A DNA stretch of 64,000 nucleotides from Leucobacter soli (GTDB lineage: Bacteria; Actinomycetota; Actinomycetes; Actinomycetales; Microbacteriaceae), in contig NZ_CAJVAP010000004.1 in NCBI RefSeq assembly GCF_910593785.1, positions 62,001 through 126,000 of the forward strand. The letters run 5' to 3'. Positions 17,694 to 27,215 of the stretch are shown here, piece by piece (positions within the stretch are counted from its first letter, which is position 1; each line of letters begins with the position of its first letter). Under the pieces are notes generated by a model. That model saw nothing but the letters and a program-made list of their open reading frames with translations. It made no database searches and was not told the origin of the DNA. The position numbers were made by a program, and so were the translations under genes.

Positions 17694-18242
17694 ATGACCG
17701 ATACCGCCTCTGAGTCACCCGCCAAAGGCGCACGGCTCGCCCTGCTGGTCGGCGGCCTCGCGGCTGTCGGTTTCGGCGTCGCCGTGCTCGTCTGGCCGAC
17801 CAAGACCGCCGTCGCGCTCACCGGCGTCATCGCCGTGTACGCGGTCGTCGCAGGCATCGTCTATGCCGCGCTCGGCCTCTTCTCCAAGGGCATCGGTGCG
17901 GGCGGGCGCATCGGCCACGTGCTTCTCGGCGTGCTGTATGTCGTTGCCGGCGTGTACGCATTCGGTTCGCTGAAGCAGTCGGCCGTATTCCTCGCGCTGT
18001 TCCTCACGATCATGGTCGGCGTCATGTGGGTGGTCGAGGGCTTCACCTCGCTCTTCACCCTGGGACAGTCGGGCTCCAAAGCCCTCACGATCACCTTCGC
18101 CATTCTCTCGGTCATCGCGGGCTTCACCCTGCTGAGCAGCCCCCTCTGGGGTGCGGTATTCCTGTGGTGGTTCCTCGGAATCGCGCTGGTGGTGCTCGGC
18201 GGGTTGAACGTGATCCGCTCGATCACCGGAAAGAAGGCGTGA
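17694..18242 (+). CDS. HdeD-like (DUF308) membrane protein
   Basis: A 182-residue protein made almost entirely of six hydrophobic helices with short loops, the pattern of HdeD/DUF308 proteins. Representative segments are LALLVGGLAAVGFGVAVLVW and LGIALVVLGGLNVIRSI. HdeD of enterobacteria helps acid resistance, but in actinobacteria the family's role is not defined. It is first of three tightly spaced genes (3-nt gap, then 4-nt overlap) and probably co-transcribed from the TAGGAT box. The ATG has a gaggaa ribosome site 6 nt upstream. Confidence 0.78.
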   Translation: MTDTASESPAKGARLALLVGGLAAVGFGVAVLVWPTKTAVALTGVIAVYAVVAGIVYAALGLFSKGIGAGGRIGHVLLGVLYVVAGVYAFGSLKQSAVFLALFLTIMVGVMWVVEGFTSLFTLGQSGSKALTITFAILSVIAGFTLLSSPLWGAVFLWWFLGIALVVLGGLNVIRSITGKKA

Positions 18243-18245
18243 GCG

Positions 18246-18683
18246 ATGGCAACCGAGCAGTTCGCCGGCCCCGTCGACTACCTCGTCTTCGCGTTCGATG
18301 AGCACGCCGACCTCGGCACCGGGTTCAAGGCGGTGCTCGACCGCGTACAGGAAGGCGTCATCGAGATTCTCGACATCGAGCTCGTCTCCCGTGACGGGAG
18401 CGGCGCACCGGTAAGGCGCACGTTCTCGGAGCTGGACGGAGCCTCCGGGATCGACCTCTCGGTCTTCGACGGCGTCGAGAGCGACATCCTCGATGAGGAC
18501 GACCTCGCGGGCATCACCGCAGAGCTTCGGCCGGGGCAGATCGCCGTTGCGGTCGTGTACGAAGACCGATCCCTCGCTGTTGCGGCTGATGCGTGGGCGT
18601 CTGCGGGCGGGGTCGAACTCTTCTCCGGCGGCATCGACGTCAACGAGCTCGGACGTAAGCTCGAAGAAGGGGCGCAGCCATGA
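18246..18683 (+). CDS. DUF6325/DUF1269-like small protein
   Basis: A 145-residue soluble protein with alternating strands and helices, opening DYLVFAFDEHADLG and containing LRPGQIAVAVVYEDRSLAVAAD. This pattern resembles actinobacterial DUF6325/DUF1269 proteins, which are commonly beside SHOCT proteins. No catalytic motif or membrane segment is seen. It starts 3 nt after the HdeD-like gene without its own strong ribosome site, so translation is probably coupled. Function unknown. Confidence 0.65.
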   Translation: MATEQFAGPVDYLVFAFDEHADLGTGFKAVLDRVQEGVIEILDIELVSRDGSGAPVRRTFSELDGASGIDLSVFDGVESDILDEDDLAGITAELRPGQIAVAVVYEDRSLAVAADAWASAGGVELFSGGIDVNELGRKLEEGAQP

Positions 18684-18961
18684 GTCTTCTCCGCACCGCG
18701 GTACGAGCATCCGTCGCGACTCGCGTGATCGGCAGCACCCATCGCCGCCAGCAGCAGAGATGGGCGGCTCAGGACGCCGCAGCGGCTCAGAATGCCGCAC
18801 CTGCCGCACCGGCTGCTGCTTCGGTGCCCGACGCGCAGCCGTCGTCTGGCGGCGCGTCCGTGCTGGACCAGCTCACTCAGCTCGGGCAGCTCCGCGACGC
18901 GGGAGTCCTCACCGATGCCGAGTTCGAGGTGCAGAAGCAGCGGATCCTCGCGTCTTCCTGA
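18680..18961 (+). CDS. SHOCT-domain protein
   Basis: A 93-residue protein with a basic N-terminal helix, an A/P-rich linker (residues 35-60) and a C-terminal SHOCT motif: LDQLTQLGQLRDAGVLTDAE followed by FEVQKQRIL. SHOCT is a short helical oligomerisation module. The ATG overlaps the TGA of the preceding gene by 4 nt (ATGA). With the HdeD-like and DUF6325-like genes it forms a small operon that may respond to envelope or acid stress; that role is inference. Confidence 0.8.
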   Translation: MSLLRTAVRASVATRVIGSTHRRQQQRWAAQDAAAAQNAAPAAPAAASVPDAQPSSGGASVLDQLTQLGQLRDAGVLTDAEFEVQKQRILASS

Positions 18962-19294
18962 GAGTCGGGATGCGGCCGTCGACCGATGAGCCGGGGCACG
19001 CCCGGAACGAGTGCGCGCCGGCTCTGCGCCTGTTCGCTGCACCGTAGCTTCAGGCGTAGCAGAGTCCTCGACGGCCGGGAATCATCCAGGTGAGGCCGAT
19101 CTCCACGGGTGCGCCCTGTGCTCGGGCGGCACAGGGCGCAGACGTGCCCTGGCGTTTGCCGCTCACATGGGGCGTGGGCGCCCTGGTCGAAGAAGCCTGA
19201 TCCGGCTGCCGGGGGTACCGATACGAGGAGTGCGCGGGTAGCCCGGTACTCCCGGGGGTACGTGGGCCGAACCGGCCGGAGCGGGCAAGCGAAA
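18962..19294. other. Gene-free stretch with one hairpin
   Basis: No open frame here has credible coding character. The only structure noted is a perfect 11-bp inverted repeat (tgcgccctgtg / cacagggcgca) at 19110-19140 with a 9-nt loop and no T-run, which might end transcripts of the SHOCT operon. A second GC-rich, weakly palindromic patch (ccgggggtacc ... ggtactcccggggg) lies around 19210-19258. Confidence 0.5.
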
Positions 19295-19332
19295 GGCCCC
19301 TGATCAAGTGTTGAAACACCTGATCAGGGGCC
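19295..19332 (-). terminator. Terminator of initiator tRNA gene
   Basis: Outer arms ggcccctgatca / tgatcaggggcc pair perfectly and an inner gtgt-ttga-acac continues the stem. On the minus strand it is followed by ctttcgctt. It starts 11 nt after the mature tRNA end. Confidence 0.85.
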
Positions 19333-19342
19333 AATCTCATCG

Positions 19343-19416
19343 TTGCGGGGGCAGGATTTGAACCTACGACCTCCGGGTTATGAGCCCGGCGAGCTACCGA
19401 ACTGCTCCACCCCGCG
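19343..19416 (-). tRNA. tRNA-fMet (initiator), anticodon CAU
   Basis: Minus strand, 74 nt without encoded CCA. It folds into a complete cloverleaf with anticodon CAT (complement of 19380-19382). Initiator identity is shown by the C1-A72 mismatch (5' CGCGGGG against CCCCGCA 3') and three consecutive G-C pairs closing the anticodon stem (CGGGCTCATAACCCG). T-arm is GTAGG-TTCAAAT-CCTGC. No integration-type duplication of the tRNA 3' end was noticed nearby. Confidence 0.95.
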
Positions 19417-19428
19417 GCACAAGAAATA

Positions 19429-19434
19429 ACTCTA
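19429..19434 (-). promoter_or_regulatory. -10 box TAGAGT for the tRNA gene
   Basis: TAGAGT on the minus strand, 12 nt before the mature tRNA 5' end, giving a very short 5' leader for RNase P. No clear -35 sequence. Confidence 0.5.
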
Positions 19435-19553
19435 GCACGCCCCGACCGACTGCGCGAATCGAGCGCCGTCAGCGCCGGGCAATGCTGTGGATAGCTTCTC
19501 CGGGTGCTCGCACGTGCCGCGCATCCTGGGTGCTCACCGATGAAGGGACACCC

Positions 19554-21566
19554 ATGATCAGAACGACCGCACGCCCGCGCCGCAGACGGATTGCGCTGCC
19601 CGCGGTACTCGCCCTGGTGATCGGCCTCGGCCTGCTCACCGCACCGGTAATCGGTGCACCATCCGCCGAGGCGGCGACGGAGGGGCGGATGCTCGAGATC
19701 GGCGGTTGGCCGGTCGGCGCCTTCCGCAGTTCGTCCGGCGAGTACGTCTACTGCGTCGAGCCCGGGGCCGTCGAGCCCAGCGGTGCGCAGAAGTCTGCGC
19801 GGACGGTGAGCTCGCTCCCGGCCTACAGCGCCTACACCTTCGACCAATCCGGCTGGAAGGGCACGGTCACGAGCGGAGCCCTGAGCGGTAAGCGGCTCCG
19901 GCAGATCAACTACGTGCTCTGGGAGCACGGGCGCACGAAGAGCAAGGCGAAAGCGGTCGCGGTGCAGCTTGCGGTCTGGATGCTGCGCGGTGACCCAGGG
20001 GCGGAGGCCTGGCTGGATCACCACCTCGGCTGGGTGCGGGCCAACGGCGGCAAAGCCTACATCGATCGGGCTCGCGAGCTCGTCGCCGAGGCGCAGGCGC
20101 AGGCGGTGGTCGCAGTCGCACCGAAGCCGAAGCCGCTCCGGATCGAGCCGGACGAGGCGGATCCGACGACCGGCACCGTCGCCTACCCGGCAGGCACGAC
20201 CGAACTGCGCATCGACGGCGGTGCCTTCGACAACGGTGGCGAACTGTTGAAGGTGAGCGGCGGCAAGGCCGGCCGGGCCACGTGGACGGCGACTCCGCAC
20301 GACGAGGAGTGGCAGGGGGAGCAGGTCGTGTCGATCACGGGCAACTGGAAGCTCAAGGCCGCCGGGTGGCCGGCGAAGGTCAGCGTGCAGCCGCCCGTCG
20401 TCGCGCTGCAGCAACGGCTCGCCGCGGGGATCGGGCCGGTGACCAGCACCTTCTCCGGGCGTCTTTCCACCACCGAGCGGACCGATATCGCCTTCGAGCC
20501 GGTGCTCTCCACACTGGTCGAGGAACGGATGCTATCCGCCGACGGCGACCGCTTCTCGGATACCGTCGAGTTCGAGATCGCAGACGGTTCGGCACCCTGG
20601 CCGAGCCGGGAAGGGGACGACGGGCAGATCGAGTACGCACCGGTACTCGCACAGGGCACAGTGTACGGTCCGTTCGAGGCCCCCCAGGAGCCCGGCGACG
20701 ACGTGCCCGACGATGCCCCGACCGCGGGGGACGCTGCAGTGATCGCCGAGCACGGTCCCGGCGAGTATCGCGTCGAGAGCACTGCCGGCCCCACCGGACC
20801 CGGCTACTACTACTGGGTCTGGCGGATCCGCGAGGAGGAGCAAACCGCGGAACTGCGAGAGGCGGACTTGCTGCCGCAGGGGTACGACTTCAGCGACGAC
20901 TTCGGACTGGTGGACGAGGGGCATGTGGTCCCGACCGGGTTGCGCTGGGACACCGAGCTCGAAGAGCGGGTGCTCGATGCGGGCGATGCCGTGCTGCGCG
21001 ACCGGCTCACGGTCGAGCCCCACGGAGGGGTCTGGCTGAGAGACGAGTCCGGCGACCGGATCCCCGCGGTCATCCGCCTCACGGTGTACGGATCCGATAC
21101 CGAGCCCGCTCGGGCGGCGACGGCACCGGAGGACGCGAGAAGACTCACCGAGGCCCGCGTCGAGGTGGATCGGCCGGTCGACGGCGGGGTGGTCGTGGAT
21201 CCGATCGAGCTGCCCTCGGATACTCGAGGGTGGGTTACGGTGCAGGCGTGCCTGTACGCGGAGGACCAGCCCGAACGCTGGCGCGGCTACACGGAGGAGT
21301 GGTGCGACGACTACGGGATTCCGGAGGAGACAGCGCGCATCTCGGAGCCCGAGCAACCCGGGCAGCCCGAGGAGCCCGCGCGTCCCGATGATCCGGAGCT
21401 CGCCCTGACGGGTTCCGATGGCGACTCGATGCTCAGCGCGGGAGTGCCGCTCGTCGGACTCGGGCTGCTCGGTTCCGGAGCCGGTGCTCTGCTGCTCGGC
21501 GGCCTGCTGCGACAGCGTTCGAGAGGAGGGGCGCGCCACTACGGACTCCACCATCCCGGTCGCTGA
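19554..21566 (+). CDS. Secreted thioester-domain surface protein with LALTG sorting signal
   Basis: A 670-residue exported protein. Signal peptide: RPRRRR, a hydrophobic core (residues 13-35) and an Ala-rich cleavage region (APSAEAA). Mature residues 43-180 look like a thioester domain: YCV with Cys67 and VQLAVW with Gln138, matching the [YFL]C and hydrophobic-QxxW/hydrophobic pattern whose Cys and Gln side chains cross-link. Such domains bind host or environmental surfaces covalently. Two similar beta-type modules follow (STLVEERMLSADGDRFSDTV and DTELEERVLDAGDAVLRDRL), each ending in a TVYG segment. The C-terminus has LALTG, a hydrophobic helix and RQRSRGG, as for class E sortases. ATG 19554 has an aaggga site 5-6 nt upstream. 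No sortase gene lies in the window. Confidence 0.75.
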   Translation: MIRTTARPRRRRIALPAVLALVIGLGLLTAPVIGAPSAEAATEGRMLEIGGWPVGAFRSSSGEYVYCVEPGAVEPSGAQKSARTVSSLPAYSAYTFDQSGWKGTVTSGALSGKRLRQINYVLWEHGRTKSKAKAVAVQLAVWMLRGDPGAEAWLDHHLGWVRANGGKAYIDRARELVAEAQAQAVVAVAPKPKPLRIEPDEADPTTGTVAYPAGTTELRIDGGAFDNGGELLKVSGGKAGRATWTATPHDEEWQGEQVVSITGNWKLKAAGWPAKVSVQPPVVALQQRLAAGIGPVTSTFSGRLSTTERTDIAFEPVLSTLVEERMLSADGDRFSDTVEFEIADGSAPWPSREGDDGQIEYAPVLAQGTVYGPFEAPQEPGDDVPDDAPTAGDAAVIAEHGPGEYRVESTAGPTGPGYYYWVWRIREEEQTAELREADLLPQGYDFSDDFGLVDEGHVVPTGLRWDTELEERVLDAGDAVLRDRLTVEPHGGVWLRDESGDRIPAVIRLTVYGSDTEPARAATAPEDARRLTEARVEVDRPVDGGVVVDPIELPSDTRGWVTVQACLYAEDQPERWRGYTEEWCDDYGIPEETARISEPEQPGQPEEPARPDDPELALTGSDGDSMLSAGVPLVGLGLLGSGAGALLLGGLLRQRSRGGARHYGLHHPGR

Positions 21567-21575
21567 GGAACACGG

Positions 21576-21619
21576 CCGTGCGCACGGCAGGGGTGGGCGA
21601 ACCCCCGCCGTGCGCACGG
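21576..21619. terminator. Hairpin made of a twice-repeated palindrome
   Basis: Arms ccgtgcgcacggc and gccgtgcgcacgg pair perfectly (13 bp), with an inner ggggt/acccc extension. The sequence ccgtgcgcacgg is itself a palindrome and so occurs twice as a direct repeat. Directly after the surface-protein stop; no T-run follows, so terminator function is inferred. Confidence 0.5.
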
Positions 21620-21759
21620 GAGCGTGAACCGGGCAGTACTGCGAAGCGTCGATGGTCGCGCAATCGTCACCGCAGCACGCCCCGTCCACGAATCGTGCGC
21701 TTCGAGGAATCCGGAGTCCGGATATCCAGGGAGTGTGCAGAGGTCGTATATCCCATTCA

Positions 21760-21765
21760 TAGGTT
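21760..21765 (+). promoter_or_regulatory. -10 box TAGGTT upstream of htrA-like gene
   Basis: TAGGTT in a locally AT-richer segment (tcgtatatcccattcatagg), giving a leader of about 30 nt that ends with a strong aaagggaga ribosome site. Confidence 0.4.
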
Positions 21766-21802
21766 TGCCCGGCAAGCTGGCAGCACGAGAAAGGGAGACC
21801 CG

Positions 21803-23554
<1,752 letters not shown>

Positions 23555-23569
23555 CCCGCGACTTCGCGA

Positions 23570-23610
23570 CAGCGGGCGCCGTCCATCCTCGAGGTGGGCG
23601 GCGCCCGCTG
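23570..23610 (+). terminator. Hairpin after the HtrA-like gene
   Basis: Perfect 11-bp arms cagcgggcgcc / ggcgcccgctg around a 19-nt loop. It ends 2 nt before the next gene's -10 box, so it separates the two transcription units. No T-run. Confidence 0.55.
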
Positions 23611-23612
23611 CG

Positions 23613-23618
23613 TAGACT
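23613..23618 (+). promoter_or_regulatory. -10 box TAGACT, leaderless start
   Basis: TAGACT followed by 6 nt (ggtcgg) and ATG 23625; no Shine-Dalgarno sequence. Confidence 0.5.
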
Positions 23619-23624
23619 GGTCGG

Positions 23625-26087
23625 ATGACCACGACCGCCCGATTCGGCTTCGCGAGCGGAAATCTCGCCAAGATCTGGGCAGTGCCGAAGTACGTCTTCG
23701 GCTTCATCCTCTCCTGGTTCGTGCCGCGCGACCGATCCAGCTGGATCTTCGGCAGCGGGATCGGCGTGGGTGAGGGTGCGCTGGCCGTCGCCCGGGAGTT
23801 GCAGCGACGGCATCCGGAGACCCGCGTGGTCTGGGCGGTCGCGGACGAGGAAGAAGCCGAGTCCGCTCGCTCCGAGGGATTCGAGCCGGTGCTCCGCCAC
23901 GGACGCGCCGGCTTCCGGGCCGCGCTCCGGGCCGGAGTGATCGTCGTGACCCACGGGCTCGGCGACGTCAATCGCTTCGGCGTGACGGGCGCGCGCATCG
24001 TCCACCTCGGCCACGGTACTCCGCTCAAGCTCCTCCATCTCGACGCATCCGTGACGACGACCATCGGCGGGCCGGAACTGCTGCGCGCACTCCTGCGGCG
24101 CATGTATCTGCTCGGCTCCCGCAGCGTCGACCTCTACGTCGCCGGCTCTGCCGCCGGGGCCGCTCGGCTGCGCACGGCGTATCGCGTCGCACCCGGCCGG
24201 GTACGCGCACTCGGAGATCCTCGCGACGACGTCGTGGCGGATCAGGCCCGTGATCCGCGGCTCGCCGCTCGTGCGCGAGCGGATGTGCGGAGGCTGCTCG
24301 AGCTGCCAGTCGAGGAGGAGACCGCCAGCGTCACGCGCGACGAACCGATCATCCTCTACGCGCCGACCTGGCGCGACGGGGAGCCCGACCCCGGCGTGCC
24401 GACCGCCGCCGAGGTCGAGGAGATACACCGGTTCCTCGCACGACGAGGGGCGCGCCTGGCCATCCGGCCCCACCGGCTCGGGCTCGGCGCCTACGAGCAC
24501 GTGCTGGGGGAGCGCGTGCACGCGCTCGGTCCCGGCCTCTTGCGCGACGTCACGCCCGTACTCGGCGCCTTCGACGCCGTCATCACCGACTACTCGTCGC
24601 TCGCGGTCGACTTCTCGCTGCTGGGCGAGCCGATCGTCTGGTTCGCGCCCGACCTCGAACGCTACACCGCGAGCCGAGGCCTGTACGAACCGCTCGAGGT
24701 CACCGCGACCGGTCGTATCCAACGCGCCTGGAGCGGGGTGCTGCAACGCCTCGAACAGGTCGTCGCGGCCGGAGAACCCGCCCGGGCCGCGGCTCAGGCC
24801 GACACCCGCGCACTGGCCGAGCGCTTCCACGCGTACACGGATGGCGGCTCGGCCGCCCGGGTCGTCGAGGAGGTGCTGCGGCTCGGCCTCCCCGCGCACG
24901 AACGCATCCGGCCCGGCGGCGTCTTCTTCGAGAGCTTCTACGGCCGCCAGATCGCCTGCAATCCGCTGGCGATCGACCGCGAGATCGCGGCGCGCCTGCC
25001 AGAGCTGCCGCGCTACTGGAGCGTGCACGACGAGCGGATCGCCGTACCGGACGGGGCCACGCCACTGCTCGTCGGCGGACCCGACTGGATCGCGGCCCGG
25101 CGGCTCTCCCGGCTGCTCGTCGTGAACGACTGGCTGCGCTTCGGATTCCGCCGCCGTACGGGGCAGACCGTCCTGCAGACCTGGCACGGCACCATGCTCA
25201 AGCATCTCGCGCTCGGGCGGCCGGGCGTGGGCCTGCGGACGCGGCTCGCAATCCATCGGGAGAGCCGCCGCTGGGATCTGCTCCTCTCTCAGAACCGGCA
25301 CTCGAGCGAACGCTTCCGCAGCGAGTACGCCTACCGCGGAGAGATCCTCGAGCTCGGGTACCCGCGCGACGACCGGCTGGCGCGGGCGACAGCGGCACCG
25401 CCGGCCGGCCGCGAGGGGGCCCCCGAGCGGATCCGACTCGCGATCGATGCGGCACGTCGTGCGCTCGGCGTGCCCACGAGGGCGCGGGTGCTGGTCTACG
25501 CTCCGACCTGGCGCGAGGACGTGCCCGTGGGAGGAACCGGAGGGGGCGCCGTCGACCTGCTCGACGTGCGCGCGCTGGCGGCCGAACTGGCCGCCGCCTC
25601 GACGGAGACCGGCGAGGAGTGGCTCGTGGTCGCACGAGGGCACACGCGGACGCACGACGCCGGCGGTTACGGGATCGGGGAGTCCCGGGTGATCGACGCC
25701 TCACGGCATCCCGACGTGAACGACGTGATCCTCGCGGCCGACCTGCTGATCACCGACTATTCGTCGGTGATGTTCGATGCGGCGGTGGCGCGGGTGCCGA
25801 TGGCGTTCTTCGTGCCGGATCTCGTCGACTACCGCGACCGCGAGCGCGGGTTCACCTTCGACTTCGAGGCGAGCGCGCCCGGGCCGCTGCTTGCGACCCG
25901 CGCCCAGCTCGTCGATGCGGTGAGGAGCGGGGACTGGCGCGCGTACCCGTGCTCCGAGCGGTACGACGCGTGGTGCGCCCGGTTCCTGCCGCACGAGGAC
26001 GGGGGCGCGTCCGAGCGGGTCGTCGACGCGCTGATCGAGCGGAGGGTGCTGCCGGCCGGCGCAGCGGCGGAGACCGAGGACCGCTGA
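23625..26087 (+). CDS. Two-domain TagF/TagB-like CDP-glycerol glycerophosphotransferase
   Basis: An 820-residue protein with two tandem copies of the glycerophosphotransferase domain. Copy 1 (about residues 100-400) has VHLGHGTPLKLLHLD, ILYAPTWRDGEPDPG and VITDYSSLAVDFSLLG. Copy 2 (about 440-800) has QTWHGTMLKHLALG, LVYAPTWREDVPVGG and LITDYSSVMFDAAVA. HGT is the catalytic histidine motif and the DYSS segment lies in the nucleotide site. Such enzymes transfer glycerol phosphate from CDP-glycerol during teichoic-acid or phosphoglycan synthesis at the inner face of the membrane. An N-terminal membrane-associating stretch (YVFGFILSWFV) is present. Two domains suggest either a primase-plus-polymerase fusion or one degenerate partner. 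The leaderless start at ATG 23625 agrees with the -10 box. Confidence 0.85.
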   Translation: MTTTARFGFASGNLAKIWAVPKYVFGFILSWFVPRDRSSWIFGSGIGVGEGALAVARELQRRHPETRVVWAVADEEEAESARSEGFEPVLRHGRAGFRAALRAGVIVVTHGLGDVNRFGVTGARIVHLGHGTPLKLLHLDASVTTTIGGPELLRALLRRMYLLGSRSVDLYVAGSAAGAARLRTAYRVAPGRVRALGDPRDDVVADQARDPRLAARARADVRRLLELPVEEETASVTRDEPIILYAPTWRDGEPDPGVPTAAEVEEIHRFLARRGARLAIRPHRLGLGAYEHVLGERVHALGPGLLRDVTPVLGAFDAVITDYSSLAVDFSLLGEPIVWFAPDLERYTASRGLYEPLEVTATGRIQRAWSGVLQRLEQVVAAGEPARAAAQADTRALAERFHAYTDGGSAARVVEEVLRLGLPAHERIRPGGVFFESFYGRQIACNPLAIDREIAARLPELPRYWSVHDERIAVPDGATPLLVGGPDWIAARRLSRLLVVNDWLRFGFRRRTGQTVLQTWHGTMLKHLALGRPGVGLRTRLAIHRESRRWDLLLSQNRHSSERFRSEYAYRGEILELGYPRDDRLARATAAPPAGREGAPERIRLAIDAARRALGVPTRARVLVYAPTWREDVPVGGTGGGAVDLLDVRALAAELAAASTETGEEWLVVARGHTRTHDAGGYGIGESRVIDASRHPDVNDVILAADLLITDYSSVMFDAAVARVPMAFFVPDLVDYRDRERGFTFDFEASAPGPLLATRAQLVDAVRSGDWRAYPCSERYDAWCARFLPHEDGGASERVVDALIERRVLPAGAAAETEDR

Positions 26088-26120
26088 CCCGCGCGAGGGT
26101 CACCACCCGGGCTGTCCGTG

Positions 26121-27158
26121 CTACATGCGGGAGCGGTCGACCGTGCGCCCGGCGAAGCCCGCGATCCCGGCGAGGAACCCGGATCCCCAGCTCAGATGCA
26201 TCGTCACGAGCGTCGCCGCACCCAGGAGACGGTCGACCGGCCCGCGGAGATCCGGGAGGCGCGCAGCGGCGAAGAGGATCCCCGCCGCATAGGCGACCGG
26301 GGCGAGGTGCACCAGCGACCACCAGCTCCAGCCCACCGCGCCCAGCACCTGCAGCACCAGCAGCGACAGACTGATCGCGATCGCCATCACGAGCGTACCG
26401 GGCGCGAAGAAGCGCCACGGCGTCTCGCCGACGTGCCGTCGCACGAGCACCGCCCGCCAGGCGCCGGTCGCGAAGAACTGCCGCGCGAGGTCGCCGAAGC
26501 TCGCCCGTGGACGGTAGACGACGCCGAGCGCGGGCTCGAAGAGGACGAGCCCGCCCGCGCGCCGGATCCGCAGGTTCAGTTCCCAGTCCTCGCCCCGCCT
26601 GATGCCCTCGTCGTAGCCGCCGACCGCCTCGATGGCCTCGCGCCGGAAGATGCCCAGGTAGGCGCTCTCCGCAGGACCGGCCTCGCCGTCGCCGTGGTAG
26701 GCGCCACCGCCGAGCCCGTACGGACTGTTGTATGCCGAAGCGATCGCACGCTGGACCGGTGTGCGCCCCGCGGCGCGCATGACGCCGCCGACGTTCACGG
26801 CTCCCTCGCGTCGGAGCGCCTCGATCCCGCGCCGCGTGTAGTCGGGGGTGAGCTCGCTGTGGGCATCGACGCGGGCGACGATCGGGTGCCGACTCGCCGC
26901 GATGGCGAGATTGAGGGCGATCGGGATGTCCCGCCCGGGATTGTGCACCAGGCCGACACGAGGATCCTGCGCTGCGAGATCCTCGGCGATCCGATCGCTG
27001 CGATCGGTCGACGGACCGAGCGCGAGCACGATCTCCTTCTCTCCGGTGTAGTCCTGCGCGAGGATCGTGCGCACGGCGTCCTCGAGATAGTCCTCCTCGT
27101 TGAGCACGGGCATCACATAGCTGACACCGGGGAGTTCGCTGAGCGGGGAGAGATCCAC
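26121..27158 (-). CDS. Family-2 glycosyltransferase with C-terminal membrane helices
   Basis: A 345-residue GT-A enzyme. N-terminal VSYVMPVLNEEDYLEDAV binds the nucleotide, VARVDAHSEL carries the DxD-type motif (DAH), and GEDWELNLRIRRAGG is the ED acceptor/catalytic motif. Three hydrophobic helices follow (about residues 240-335), so it is membrane-bound and may make or export an envelope polysaccharide or glycolipid. The start is GTG 27158: a GAGGAT box 6 nt upstream can serve as -10, and GGGAGGA in the same place could act as a ribosome site if the transcript is longer. Convergent with the TagF-like gene, consistent with joint work on a cell-wall polymer. The sugar is unknown. Confidence 0.82.
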   Translation of the reverse strand: MDLSPLSELPGVSYVMPVLNEEDYLEDAVRTILAQDYTGEKEIVLALGPSTDRSDRIAEDLAAQDPRVGLVHNPGRDIPIALNLAIAASRHPIVARVDAHSELTPDYTRRGIEALRREGAVNVGGVMRAAGRTPVQRAIASAYNSPYGLGGGAYHGDGEAGPAESAYLGIFRREAIEAVGGYDEGIRRGEDWELNLRIRRAGGLVLFEPALGVVYRPRASFGDLARQFFATGAWRAVLVRRHVGETPWRFFAPGTLVMAIAISLSLLVLQVLGAVGWSWWSLVHLAPVAYAAGILFAAARLPDLRGPVDRLLGAATLVTMHLSWGSGFLAGIAGFAGRTVDRSRM

Positions 27159-27164
27159 CCGTCC

Positions 27165-27170
27165 ATCCTC
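27165..27170 (-). promoter_or_regulatory. -10-like box GAGGAT
   Basis: GAGGAT on the minus strand ends 6 nt before GTG 27158. It overlaps a purine-rich GGGAGGA that would be a ribosome site in a longer transcript, so its role is ambiguous. Confidence 0.3.
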
Positions 27171-27203
27171 CCATGACCGGCATCCGAGGCCTGTCGCGTT
27201 TGG

Positions 27204-27209
27204 TAGGTT
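27204..27209 (+). promoter_or_regulatory. -10 box TAGGTT, leaderless start
   Basis: TAGGTT followed by 6 nt (agaggg) and GTG 27216. Confidence 0.5.
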
Positions 27210-27215
27210 AGAGGG

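Noticed and set aside
14332-17733. 1133-residue minus-strand open frame opposite the UPF0182 gene
   Set aside because: Low-complexity R/H/D-rich translation, no recognisable domain, fully opposite a conserved membrane protein.
19343-19416. tRNA gene as an integration hot spot
   Set aside because: No duplicated tRNA 3' end, integrase or foreign-looking cargo is seen beside it.
19050-20414. 454-residue minus-strand open frame through the tRNA region
   Set aside because: It reads through a tRNA gene and its terminator and lies opposite the thioester protein gene; no domain seen.
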